The notes beneath the pieces are model-generated. The model ran no database searches. It saw nothing but the letters and a program-made list of their open reading frames with translations, and was not told where the DNA came from. From JAPPFW01 sp965200835 (GTDB taxonomy: Bacteria > Actinomycetota > Acidimicrobiia > Spongiisociales > Spongiisociaceae), in assembly GCA_965200835.1 (NCBI GenBank), contig OZ241390.1, positions 2,604,001-2,668,000 on the forward strand: a stretch of 64,000 nt of DNA, given 5' to 3'. Each line of letters starts with the position of its first letter. The first letter of the stretch is position 1. A program made the position numbers and the translations under genes. This document shows positions 55,921-64,000 of this stretch, piece by piece.

Positions 55921-56913
55921 GTGAAGCGGATGGAGCAAAACACACCGCACCCGCTACCTCGAGTCCATCTGGCCAACATCCCCACCCCCATCCAGGAGTT
56001 CCCCCGATTGAAGGAGGCCTGGGGTGGTCCGCACATCTGGATCAAACGAGATGACCTGACCGGCTTCGGTTTGTCCGGTAACAAGGTCCGCAAGCTGGAG
56101 TTCCACCTGGCCGCCGCTCGGGAAGCCGGTGCCGACACCGTGATTACCTGCGGCGCCTTCCAGTCCAACCACTGCCGGGCGACCGCCCTGGCCGGGGCGC
56201 GGCTCGGGTTCGACGTGCGGCTGGTCCTGCGCACGCCCGACGGCAACCCGCCCGCCAAGAGGGTGGCCAACCTGGTCATCGACTCACTGGCCGGCGCCAC
56301 CGTCCGTTACATACCCCAGGACGCGTGGGACGATCGGGATGCCATCATGGCCGAGGAAGCCGACCGGTTGCAGGCCGGTGGGCACAAGGCATGGGTGATA
56401 CCGCAGGGTGCTTCAGACAAGCTCGGTATGTGGGGAATGTCTCTCGGTTTCCAAGAGATGATCGACCAGATTCCGGAAGTGATCGGCACCGACGTTGCCG
56501 AGATCTGGCACACCGGTTCCTCCGGTGGTACCACATCCGGCTTCGGTTGGGGAGCGGATCGGGCCGGTTACACGACTCCGATCGTGGCGCTGTGTATCTC
56601 CGAGCCGGGCGAGTCCCTGGTGGCTCGTATCACCAAGATCTGGTCGGCCGGGGTAGAGACCTTCGGAGGCGAGATGCCCGATCCTCCACTCGAGTGCATA
56701 GATCGCTACCTGACCGGCGGCTACGCACAGGTGAGCGATGAACTGGTGGCCACCCAGGCCGAGGCCACCCGTCTCACCGGGTTGCTGTTCGACACCACCT
56801 ACACCGGCAAGGCGATCTACGGGCTCCGCAAGGAGATCGCAGCCGGACGCTTCGACGACGATGACCATGTGGTGTTCTGGCACACGGGCGGTGGGTTCGG
56901 GGCGCTGGGGTAG
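55921..56913 (+). CDS. D-cysteine desulfhydrase / ACC deaminase family PLP enzyme
   Basis: 330 residues of the fold-type II PLP family. WIKRDDLTGFGLSGNKVRKLEF contains the Schiff-base Lys. CGAFQSNHCRATALAG is the substrate Ser/Asn loop, and HTGSSGGTTSGF binds the phosphate. These enzymes release pyruvate, ammonia and sulfide from D-cysteine or open ACC. The GTG at 55921 or the ATG at 55930 may start it. It lies just after the groEL terminator. Confidence 0.88.
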   Translation: MKRMEQNTPHPLPRVHLANIPTPIQEFPRLKEAWGGPHIWIKRDDLTGFGLSGNKVRKLEFHLAAAREAGADTVITCGAFQSNHCRATALAGARLGFDVRLVLRTPDGNPPAKRVANLVIDSLAGATVRYIPQDAWDDRDAIMAEEADRLQAGGHKAWVIPQGASDKLGMWGMSLGFQEMIDQIPEVIGTDVAEIWHTGSSGGTTSGFGWGADRAGYTTPIVALCISEPGESLVARITKIWSAGVETFGGEMPDPPLECIDRYLTGGYAQVSDELVATQAEATRLTGLLFDTTYTGKAIYGLRKEIAAGRFDDDDHVVFWHTGGGFGALG

Positions 56914-57046
56914 CCGCCTCCGTTGGATTCGATCACGTCGGATCCGAAGTTCCGATGTGGGTTTTCGTCTCGGTATCGGCCAAGATAAGCGCAGGCGGTT
57001 GCTCCTGAAGCCGACTCCGATCGATCCGCCTACCGACGGTAGGTTG

Positions 57047-57319
57047 ATGAACGCAAGCACGGTTGCATCACCGCTAGCCTTCCCAGTTGTCGCCCCAGTC
57101 GATTGGGAGACTGGATGCGTCGATATCGCACTTGGGCCTTTGGTCATCCTAGGGGTCGTGGCTTACCTCGTGCTCCGGGAGCTATTGAACTCGGCGTTGT
57201 GCGCAACCGTATCTGCCTCTGCCACTTCTCCTGCTCACCCTCGTGGATTGGTGACCAACCCCTACTTATCCATAGAGACATCCACAGTGTCGTTGGGCGT
57301 GGAATACCCAGGCCGTTAG
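57047..57319 (+). CDS. Hypothetical small membrane protein
   Basis: 90 residues with one strongly hydrophobic segment (PLVILGVVAYLVLREL). No family is recognised and no good ribosome site is seen. A second stretch near 57420-57490 encodes a comparable segment (NLVVLVVLVVLASELAG) but lacks a clean start, so the two might be paralogous remnants. Confidence 0.3.
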   Translation: MNASTVASPLAFPVVAPVDWETGCVDIALGPLVILGVVAYLVLRELLNSALCATVSASATSPAHPRGLVTNPYLSIETSTVSLGVEYPGR

Positions 57320-57634
57320 CCAACCAGCCTGAATAAGGGGAAAGTCATTCAATAAACCAGGGGGTCAGCACCTGCCGTTTGGCAGCGGCTTCTAGCACCA
57401 GATGAAACCGGGTGGATTCCCACCGCCAGCATCGCCAACTTGGTGGTGCTAGTCGTCCTCGTCGTGTTGGCTAGCGAACTAGCAGGGTGGTGTTGCTGCC
57501 GCACAGCGGCTGAAGCTACCGACGCTGGCAGGAAGGGGTTAACCGTGTCCGAATCGACCACTGACCAGGTAGCCGGAGCTGCGCGGCGGGTCTCCGTCGA
57601 TTACCACCATACGACTGGGGCAGTTGTTGGTCGG
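57320..57634. other. Intergenic stretch with a second hydrophobic coding remnant
   Basis: Apart from the VLVVLVVLASELAG segment near 57440-57490 I see no gene, repeat copy or structured RNA here. Confidence 0.4.
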
Positions 57635-57964
57635 TCAGCCGACCAGTGCCTCGGCGGACTTGATCCAGGCTGCGATCTGCTCCTCGGGGATACCCGTCGC
57701 CTTCGAGAGAGCCGGGAGGTCAGCCTCGGCCAGCTGGCTTATGGTGGCTACTCCGGCCGTGCTCAGCTGAGCAGCGTGGGCATCGGAGAGGCCGTCGATG
57801 GTGACCAGATCACTGCTGGCCTGCTGATCGACGGTCGGTTCCGGGGCCGGTTCGGGCGTCTGGGGTTCCCGGTTCATGGTGACCGATACCACCCGATTGC
57901 GCATCAGCCATCCGAGCGCGCCCAGACCACCGAGGAACGCGAAAACCTTGAGCAGTCGTTTCAT
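57635..57964 (-). CDS. Small membrane-anchored protein with helix-hairpin-helix (DUF4332-like) domain
   Basis: 109 residues. An N-terminal anchor (VFAFLGGLGALGWLM) is followed by a Pro/Glu linker. A C-terminal helical domain, IDGLSDAHAAQLSTAGVATISQLAEADLPALSKATGI-like, resembles the helix-hairpin-helix fold found in DUF4332 and rpoA-C-terminal-like modules. AGGAGG lies upstream but 14 nt from the ATG. The function is unknown. Confidence 0.6.
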   Translation of the reverse strand: MKRLLKVFAFLGGLGALGWLMRNRVVSVTMNREPQTPEPAPEPTVDQQASSDLVTIDGLSDAHAAQLSTAGVATISQLAEADLPALSKATGIPEEQIAAWIKSAEALVG

Positions 57965-58129
57965 GACAGTGTTTCCCACCTCCTAGGCTCACGAGCCGGC
58001 GGACCTCGCTGGCTCGAGCACGGCCCACTCGGACCGTAGCCCGAATGGTACTCGCCGGATGCCCCTACTACCGGAAATAACGGACCGGGCAGGTCCCGAA
58101 GAGAGTCGACCGATGGAGATGGTCAGGCA

Positions 58130-59151
58130 ATGAAGATCGACTATTACCTCCCGGATGTTCCTCTGATCGACGTCCCCCCGCCTGGTGGCTGGGGCTCGGG
58201 ATGCCGGATACGACGGGGTATTCACCACCGACACAGCGCATGAACCCTTCCTTCCGATCGCCGCAGCCGCGCCGGCCGGGCCGGGCATGGAGTTCGGCAC
58301 GGCTATCGCGGTGGCCTTTGCCCGGTCTCCCATGGTGGTGGCGCAGACCGCCTGGGATCTGGCAGCCTTCACGAAAGGCAGGTTCATCCTTGGCCTGGGT
58401 ACCCAGATCAAGCCTCATGCGGAGCGGCGCTTCTCGATGCCTTGGAGCAAGCCGACCAGACGCATGGACGAGTTCATCAGGGCGCTTAGAGCCATCTGGC
58501 ACAGCTGGCAACACAGTGCACGATTGAACTTCCGGGGGGACTTCTACTCCTTCAGCCTCATGACCCCGTTCTTCGATCCGGGGCCGATCGAGCACCCCGA
58601 GATACCCGTATACCCTGGCAGGTGTAGGTCCCGGCATGGCCCGCCTGGCAGGCCGGATCGCCGACGGTTACCACGTTCACCCCTTTCACACCACCAGATA
58701 CCTCAAGGAGGTGACCCTTCCGGCGATGGCCGAGGGCGCCCGCGCCGGAGGCCGGTCGCCGGATTCGATCACGCTGGCCTCATCGGTGATGGTGGTTACC
58801 GGCCGTGACTCCGGGGAGCTGGCCATCATGCGCGACCGGGTGCGGCGCCAGATCGCCTTCTATGCCTCCACCCCTGTCTACCGCCGGGTGCTGGAGGTAC
58901 ATGGTTGGGACTTCGGATCCCACCTCACCCGTCTGTCCAAACGGGGGGAGTGGCGGAAGATGCCGGAAGTGGTCTCGGACGAAGTGGTCTCGGCGGTAGC
59001 CGTCGAGGCACCGTTGGACAGCTTGGGTGAAGCGCTGCGGACCCGCTACCAAGGGTTAGTGGATCGGTTGGGCTTCTACGCCCTCGATGGTGGGCCGCCG
59101 GCCCTCGCTGGCGATGCGCTGGCCCGGGTTCTGGCAGCTGTCCAGGGGTGA
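58130..59151 (+). pseudogene. LLM class F420-dependent oxidoreductase, two frameshifts
   Basis: Starts MKIDYYLPDVPLIDVP at 58130. The next part, ARDAGYDGVFTTDTAHEPFL and LAAFTKGRFILGLGTQI, is in another frame; an extra C in the C-run near 58172 explains it. After HPEIPVY (about 58612) the frame shifts again to AGVGPGMARLAGRIADGYHVHPFH; one extra C near 58614. It then runs cleanly to TGA 59149-59151. Fully joined it would be about 340 residues, a normal TIGR03617-type enzyme. Both lesions are single-base changes in C-runs. Confidence 0.82.
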
Positions 59152-59200
59152 GGGACCCGATTGCCCTCTCGTTCGCCGTGAGGCAGGTGGTGTAACGCGG

Positions 59201-60781
59201 CTAGCGGCTGAGGGCGAGGGCGGTCTCGACCCGGGGGTCGGCCACTGCTTCGCGCAGTCCGCCACGGTGGACCCGGATCAGCGACACCGGTCCCCAGTCC
59301 CGCATCCACGGACCCTTTCGAGTGATCGCATGGCCACGGGCCCGCAGGTTCTCGATCAACCGATCGTCCAGGCGACTCTCGACGCCGGGCGCGGAGGAGG
59401 GATGGTTGAGCTTATCGATCGTCCAGCGAGGCAATACCTGGGCGGCGGCCGGGTCCAAGCTCGCATGGAAGTGGGCGGCCGCTACCTGAGCCAGTAACTG
59501 TGGCTGCTGGTGCCCACCCCGGGTGCCGAGGACGGCCGCCAAGCGGCCCCCGCGGGTCCAGATGGTCGGTGAGAGGGTGTGCAGCGGCCTACGCCCTGGT
59601 GCCAGCTCGTTGGGATGCCCGGGGGTAAGGGTGAACCCCGCGCCCCGATTGTGCAGCCAGACACCGGTTCGCCCGGCCGACAGCCCGGATCCGATACCGT
59701 GGAAGTTGGACTGGATGAGCGAGGCCGCCATCCCATCCCGGTCGACCGCACACATGTAGGCAGTTCCTCCCCTGGCGCTGGGCCGGAGCGGGCGGTCAAC
59801 CGCGCGGCGCGGGTCGATAGTGGCTGCCCGGCGCCGGAGGCGATCCGGATCCAGCCGGCGGGACGGATAGCTACCGCCTCCGGGATCGGCCAGGATCTGG
59901 TCCCGTTCCCATGCCATCGCACGGTATGCCTCGATCAGGGTGTGCCAGTAATCGGGATGATCGACCTCGGTGTTCACCCCCAGCATGCCGAATATCGCCA
60001 GGGTGGCGAGGGTCAGGTAACCCTGGCTGTTGGGAGGTGCCGTCCAGGCGGTGTGGCCGAACAGATCGAGGGACAGTGGCTCCACCCAGTCCGCCTGGGA
60101 ACGGGCCAGGTCGTCGGGGGTGATCGCACCGATGGTGGCGCCGGTCACGCCCGATCCGATCCGGTCCAAGTAGAAGGCATCACGTCCGGAGATGATCGAC
60201 TCCAGCGTGGTGGCCAGATACGGCCTGGTTACCCTCTGCCCGGCCGCCGGTGGCTGCCCATCCGGGTAGAGAGGGCGCGCCGATGGCTGGGTTCGAAGCG
60301 TCGCCGCATGGCGCTCCAGGGTGAGGGCGAGCTCGACCGAAGCAGGAAAACCCTCCCGGGCCAGGCGCAGGGCAGGGGCCAGGGTCTCGGACAGCGGCCG
60401 CGATCCGAACCGTCCAGCCAGCGCGTACCATCCGTCCACGCACCCCGGCACGGTGATGGTCTCGGGACCGTAGATCGGCATCCTGGAGTGTCCCCGATCG
60501 CGCAACGCCTCTGCTCCGGCGCCGGATCCTGCCCTACCTGATGCGTTGAGGCAGCTGACCGGGCCGGGGCCGGGTCCCTGCACCAGCGCGAACAGGTCCC
60601 CTCCCACCCCACAAGTTTCGGGTGCCACCACACCCTGGACCGCGTTGGCTGCCAGCGCGCCATCGACCGCGTTGCCTCCCGCCTCCATGACCTCGAGGGC
60701 CGCCTGGGTGGATCGCTCATGAGGGGTTGCGGCGGTGTTTCCGAAGCCGCGGGCGATGTGCATGGGTACCGGATAGGCCAT
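59201..60781 (-). CDS. Gamma-glutamyltransferase family protein
   Basis: 526 residues. HERSTQAALEVMEAGGNAVDGALAANAVQGVV is the N-terminal GGT hallmark. GGTAYMCAVDRDGMAASLIQSN contains the autoprocessing Thr nucleophile (the usual HGTTH is replaced by RGGTAY). SGLSAGRTGVWLHNRGAGFTL and LSPTIW follow in order. It would hydrolyse gamma-glutamyl or related amide bonds. The ATG at 60779-60781 is chosen over GTG/ATG codons upstream because the family begins near it. No lipobox or long signal is obvious. Confidence 0.87.
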   Translation of the reverse strand: MAYPVPMHIARGFGNTAATPHERSTQAALEVMEAGGNAVDGALAANAVQGVVAPETCGVGGDLFALVQGPGPGPVSCLNASGRAGSGAGAEALRDRGHSRMPIYGPETITVPGCVDGWYALAGRFGSRPLSETLAPALRLAREGFPASVELALTLERHAATLRTQPSARPLYPDGQPPAAGQRVTRPYLATTLESIISGRDAFYLDRIGSGVTGATIGAITPDDLARSQADWVEPLSLDLFGHTAWTAPPNSQGYLTLATLAIFGMLGVNTEVDHPDYWHTLIEAYRAMAWERDQILADPGGGSYPSRRLDPDRLRRRAATIDPRRAVDRPLRPSARGGTAYMCAVDRDGMAASLIQSNFHGIGSGLSAGRTGVWLHNRGAGFTLTPGHPNELAPGRRPLHTLSPTIWTRGGRLAAVLGTRGGHQQPQLLAQVAAAHFHASLDPAAAQVLPRWTIDKLNHPSSAPGVESRLDDRLIENLRARGHAITRKGPWMRDWGPVSLIRVHRGGLREAVADPRVETALALSR

Positions 60782-60838
60782 GTGCCCAAGGTTACGGGAA
60801 GAGGTCACTAGCCTGCCTGCCGGGAAAGGAGTTCCTGC

Positions 60839-61348
60839 TTGAGGTCACGGTCCGCCAAGTTTCAAGACCTGTTCCGTGAGGTTATGTCCAACTTTGCAGC
60901 CAGCGTCACGGTCGTGACCAGCTTCGCGGAGGAGCGCCATCACGGCCTGACGGTTTCGGCCTTTACGTCGGTGTCCCTCGATCCGCCTCTGGTGCTGATC
61001 TGCATCGACGAGTCGTCCCACAGTATCGAGGCATTGAGGGTGGCCCGCGGCTTCACGGTCAACATGTTCAAGGAGGGCACCGGTCCGGTCGCTCTCAAGT
61101 TCGCCTCGAAGGATCCGGACAAGTTCGCCGGCCTGGCGGTGGAGGCTCCGGACTTCGAGGGGGCGGGGCTACGACTACCCGAACTGTCCTACGCCTGCCT
61201 CGAGTGCCGCACGGTCGACTCGTTGGAGGTCGGTGACCACACTGTTTTCATCGGCCACGTCGAGGCCGCCCAGCATTACGGAGGGGCCAAGCCCTTGCTC
61301 TACTGGCAGCGGGACTTTCGCCGGCTAGCCGCCTCTCAGGTCGAATAG
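60839..61348 (+). CDS. Flavin reductase family protein (FMN-binding)
   Basis: 169 residues with a split-barrel fold. FAASVTVVTSFAEERHHGLTVSAFTSVSLDPPLVLICI is the family pattern, and FTVNMFKEG follows. Such proteins reduce FMN for two-component monooxygenases. TTG 60839 follows AAGGAG by 8 nt. No monooxygenase partner is adjacent, although the broken LLM gene at 58130 is nearby. Confidence 0.87.
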   Translation: MRSRSAKFQDLFREVMSNFAASVTVVTSFAEERHHGLTVSAFTSVSLDPPLVLICIDESSHSIEALRVARGFTVNMFKEGTGPVALKFASKDPDKFAGLAVEAPDFEGAGLRLPELSYACLECRTVDSLEVGDHTVFIGHVEAAQHYGGAKPLLYWQRDFRRLAASQVE

Positions 61349-61355
61349 GGATAGA

Positions 61356-61955
61356 TCAGGGGAGGTAACCGGTCGGGCAAGCCTCGCCCAGGCCCAGCTG
61401 AACCGTTCCGATGGTCGATCCTCCACTAGCCACTTCGAGGACGATACAAGCGGGCTCTGACAACCAGATGCCCCCGGTGAAGACCAGCCACTCCGTCTCG
61501 GAGTAACAGGGTCCGGCGGCGATGCGGTGGGCCGGGACATCGGCGGCTCCGTACTCGATGGCCACGGTGTCGTGGAAGCGGTCCGGGACTCTGATCTCCA
61601 CGGCGGCGTCACGCCGGAGCAGTAATCCCACCTTGATGCCGTAAGGTAACTCCGGGTGGGGCGGATCCGGATGATACCGACCGATCCGGACATCACCCTC
61701 TCCGGACCCCAGGGGTATCGCTACCGCTCCGCCCAAGATGCGGACGCTCTCCTCAGGGATGAAGTATCCGCCGGGGATCGCCAGGCCCTCCCCGGCTTCG
61801 CTATGCATGATCACCGAATCTGAACACGGCAGGTGTTGCCGATATGACACCCCTACCTGGCCGGATACCCGCGACTGATCGTCCGGGGTGTCACAGGCCG
61901 AGACCATCACCCCGACCACCAAGCCCATGGCCAGGTAGGATACCACCTTCACCAT
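61356..61955 (-). CDS. Hypothetical lipoprotein
   Basis: 199 residues with a signal peptide and lipobox (GLVVGVMVSAC). The rest is a beta-rich domain with no family I recognise, including two further Cys pairs. It ends 8 bp from the stop of the convergent flavin reductase gene. Confidence 0.55.
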   Translation of the reverse strand: MVKVVSYLAMGLVVGVMVSACDTPDDQSRVSGQVGVSYRQHLPCSDSVIMHSEAGEGLAIPGGYFIPEESVRILGGAVAIPLGSGEGDVRIGRYHPDPPHPELPYGIKVGLLLRRDAAVEIRVPDRFHDTVAIEYGAADVPAHRIAAGPCYSETEWLVFTGGIWLSEPACIVLEVASGGSTIGTVQLGLGEACPTGYLP

Positions 61956-62073
61956 GGTGCCCGAGTGCCCGTCTCACCTGGCGGTCGCGACGGATAGCGA
62001 TCACCGAGCCCCTCGATCCGCCCGATCCGGCGGCCAAGCGTCCAAGTCGGATGAACCCCGGTTGGCATGGGGG

Positions 62074-62718
62074 TCAGGATCCGAAGTCGTGGTCGATAAA
62101 GGCTTGTAGCCAGGCGGCGTTCAACTGACCCTGGACCTGGCGAACCACTATTCCGTCGGCGCCGATCAGGTAGGTGACCGGAAGCCCGATGGACCGATAG
62201 CCGTCCGTGACGGTCAGATGCTCATCGAAGCCGAGGGGGTAGGAGGCGCCGACCGCTGCAGCGAAGTCCTCGGCCGGTCCGCGCCCGTCCTCCACCGCTA
62301 CTCCGAGGAAGGACACCTCAGGGTTGGCATTGGCCACCCGAGAGAAGTCGGGTATCTCGCGACGGCAGGGCGTACACCAGCTGGCCCACAGGTTTAGTAC
62401 TAGAGGCCCGCCCGGGTTTCTCAAGTGCTCAGCCAGGGTGAAGTGGGATCCGTCGAAGAGTGGAACCGAGATCGGGGGAGCCTCCCTTCCGGCGAGCGCT
62501 CCCAGCGGGAAGTTCGAAACGTCGACGATGGGCTCCTCCACCCGTCCCGATGGCGCAGTAACGGGCGGGTTCGATTCGTCGATCGCAGCTAAAGCCAGCC
62601 ACACCGCGGCGATCGCGGCCACGGCCGCCACTGCGACCGAGACGACCGCCAGCCATGCTCGTCCGCCGGAGGTCTCCTCGGGCCCATCGGTTAGGGGATC
62701 ACTCTGGGTCCCGTCCAC
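62074..62718 (-). CDS. TlpA-like membrane-anchored thioredoxin
   Basis: 214 residues. One N-terminal membrane helix (AWLAVVSVAVAAVAAIAAVWLAL) anchors a thioredoxin fold facing outwards. The redox centre is WASWCTPCRRE, and GLPVTYLIGADG supplies the cis-Pro. Such proteins reduce disulfides in exported proteins or cytochromes. The neighbouring lipoprotein gene on the same strand may be co-transcribed. Confidence 0.88.
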   Translation of the reverse strand: MDGTQSDPLTDGPEETSGGRAWLAVVSVAVAAVAAIAAVWLALAAIDESNPPVTAPSGRVEEPIVDVSNFPLGALAGREAPPISVPLFDGSHFTLAEHLRNPGGPLVLNLWASWCTPCRREIPDFSRVANANPEVSFLGVAVEDGRGPAEDFAAAVGASYPLGFDEHLTVTDGYRSIGLPVTYLIGADGIVVRQVQGQLNAAWLQAFIDHDFGS

Positions 62719-62879
62719 CCTCCGATTGTAGGAGGTTGCGGATCGCCGGATTGGGCGTCGAGTTGCGGCCCGGGTGATCAGCCAGGATCGTCAGCAGGCG
62801 ACAGCTTCACGATGCCGACCCGGTATGGGCGGTAGCTGAGTAACTTCTGACTCGACCGTTACCCGATGAGGAGGCTGCA

Positions 62880-63677
62880 ATGGCATACCGGGATGGCCAT
62901 CCACATGGTACGCCTGGCTGGGTGGATCTGAGCACAGACAACGTCGAAGTCTCGAAGACCTTCTATGCCGAACTGTTCGGCTGGCGGTGGGAGGACCAGC
63001 AGGCACCTGGACAGCCCTACACATACTCCATCGCCCATCTCGATGACCGCACCGTGGCCGGGCTCGGATCCGCCCCTGCCGACATGGTAGAGGCGGGTAT
63101 CACGGCGGTCTGGAACACCTACCTCATCGTGGACTCGGTCGACGAGGCTCACCAAGCTGCCGTAGAGAGCGGGGGGACTACCTTGTTCGGGCCTCTCGAT
63201 GTGATGGAAGCGGGCCGGATGGCCTACCTGATGGACGACCAGGGAGCTTGCGTGGGTCTCTGGCAGGCGGGTCGCCACAAGGGGGCACAGGTGGTCAAGG
63301 AGCCCGGTGCCTTCACCTGGGCCGAGTTGCTGACCGTGGAGACCGACCGGGCCGTGCGGTTCTACGGCGCGGTAGCCGCCCTCGAAAGCACCACGACGGT
63401 CATGGAGTGTGAAGGCAACACCATGACCTACCACCTGTGGATGGCCGGGGATGAGTGTGCCGGAGGTTTGATGGCCCGCCAGGACGAGGCATTCCCGCCT
63501 CACTGGCATGTCTACTTCGTTGTGGATGACGCGGCGCAGGCTGCCTCGAAGGTGGGTGACCTGGGAGGAAAGGTCCAGTACGGTCCGTTTCCGACCCCGA
63601 TGGGTATTCAAGCTGTAATCGAGGACCCCCGGGGAGCGATGTTCTCGATCCTCCAGGCGAACGAGTGGGCTGCCTAG
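62880..63677 (+). CDS. VOC family protein with two glyoxalase-like domains
   Basis: 265 residues. GTPGWVDLSTDNVEVSKTFYAELFGWRW is the first VOC domain and GAFTWAELLTVETDRAVRFYGAV starts the second. The paired layout is typical of actinobacterial hydroxylase-like (CFP-30B) proteins. Metal-ligand residues are only partly kept, so function is uncertain. GATGAGGAGG is the ribosome site before ATG 62880. Confidence 0.85.
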   Translation: MAYRDGHPHGTPGWVDLSTDNVEVSKTFYAELFGWRWEDQQAPGQPYTYSIAHLDDRTVAGLGSAPADMVEAGITAVWNTYLIVDSVDEAHQAAVESGGTTLFGPLDVMEAGRMAYLMDDQGACVGLWQAGRHKGAQVVKEPGAFTWAELLTVETDRAVRFYGAVAALESTTTVMECEGNTMTYHLWMAGDECAGGLMARQDEAFPPHWHVYFVVDDAAQAASKVGDLGGKVQYGPFPTPMGIQAVIEDPRGAMFSILQANEWAA

Positions 63678-63726
63678 CGAGTCTCCTGGCGCACATAGGT
63701 GCCAGGCCGCTGGTCCACCGGCTCGA

Positions 63727-64000
63727 CTAGGCGGGAGCGGCCATCTCCTTCAGCACGGTGTGCAGGATCCCGCCGTTGCGGTAGTAGTCCACCTCCACCG
63801 GTGTATCGATCCGAGCAATGGTGGCGAATGACACCGTGGTCCCATCCGGATGGGAGGCAACCACCCCGACCTCCTGCCGGGGTCGGAGATGGTCGTCCAC
63901 CTCGAAGTCGAAGGTCTCCGAACCGTCCAGACCGAGCGGCCCCGCCCCCTGGCCCGGGAGGAACTGGAGGGGCAGGATCCCCATCCCGATCAGGTTGGAG
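63727..64000 (-). CDS. acnA: Aconitate hydratase, C-terminal end (cut by window)
   Basis: About 90 visible residues that continue beyond base 64000. NLIGMGILPLQFLPGQGAG, LGLDGSETFDFEV and RIDTPVEVDYYRNGGILHTVL are the hallmark C-terminus of AcnA-type aconitase. The stop is TAG at 63727-63729. Aconitase interconverts citrate and isocitrate using a 4Fe-4S cluster; its cluster-binding part lies outside the window. Confidence 0.92.
   Translation of the reverse strand, partial: SNLIGMGILPLQFLPGQGAGPLGLDGSETFDFEVDDHLRPRQEVGVVASHPDGTTVSFATIARIDTPVEVDYYRNGGILHTVLKEMAAPA

Overview
This is a 64 kb piece of a high-GC Actinomycetota chromosome. An Acidimicrobiia-like lineage, possibly host- or sponge-associated, would fit, but that placement is an inference. 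The supporting signs are the actinobacterial order tsaE-tsaB-rimI-tsaD-groES-groEL behind a CIRCE operator, a GroEL with a GGxPGMDF-type tail, F420-type LLM and AGPS-like oxidoreductases, and a large SLH/RCC1-repeat surface protein. No rRNA, tRNA or CRISPR array was recognised.

Layout. 0-10.3 kb: peptidase and hydrolase genes (M81, M20, amidohydrolase, UbiD), then a BMP-type nucleoside ABC transporter whose binding-protein and permease frames are damaged. 10.3-15.4 kb: a three-gene, overlap-coupled cassette (SNF2/RapA-like helicase, Hsp70/YegD-like protein with a Cys cluster, basic proline-rich protein with a Cys-containing tail). It looks less GC-rich than its surroundings, and I do not recognise it as a named system. 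15.4-19.3 kb: a decaying island with an IS3 remnant and an 18-repeat RCC1/SLH pseudogene, bracketed by two copies of about 52 bp from the 3' end of an FAD oxidase gene. 19.2-26.7 kb: FAD oxidase, DMT exporter, dehydrogenase-FGGY kinase-aldolase, and a BMP lipoprotein. 26.7-28.3 kb: repeat copy 2 and DUF2442/DUF4160 debris. 28.3-32 kb: the ATPase and two permeases of a second BMP-type transporter. 32-38.5 kb: two paralogous nucleoside deaminases separated by a phd/vapC remnant and repeat copy 3, then a three-subunit molybdenum hydroxylase. 38.6-48.2 kb: a DUF499 fragment and catabolic genes (GcvT-like, hydrolases, dehydrogenases, amidase, RidA, FAH, SDR, HIBADH). 48.1-55.8 kb: housekeeping block (alr, P1 peptidase, UDG4, tsaE/tsaB/rimI/tsaD, groESL). 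55.8-64 kb: PLP desulfhydrase, LLM oxidoreductase (frameshifted), GGT, flavin reductase, TlpA, VOC protein, and the aconitase C-terminus at the window edge.

The genes fit an organism that imports nucleosides (two BMP transporters), deaminates and hydroxylates nucleobases, and degrades amides and small organic acids.

The two most novel signals are (1) the SNF2-Hsp70-basic protein cassette and (2) a four-copy intergenic element of about 190 nt at 3.8, 26.8, 33.9 and 45.3 kb. Each copy has a fixed-spacing promoter-like box, a hairpin with compensatory base changes, a conserved G-rich block and a T-run end, so it is a candidate small-RNA family. Many accessory genes carry in-frame stops or one-base homopolymer indels, whereas nearly all housekeeping genes are intact. 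rimI is the exception, with two apparent compensating indels, so assembly error must be considered alongside real decay.
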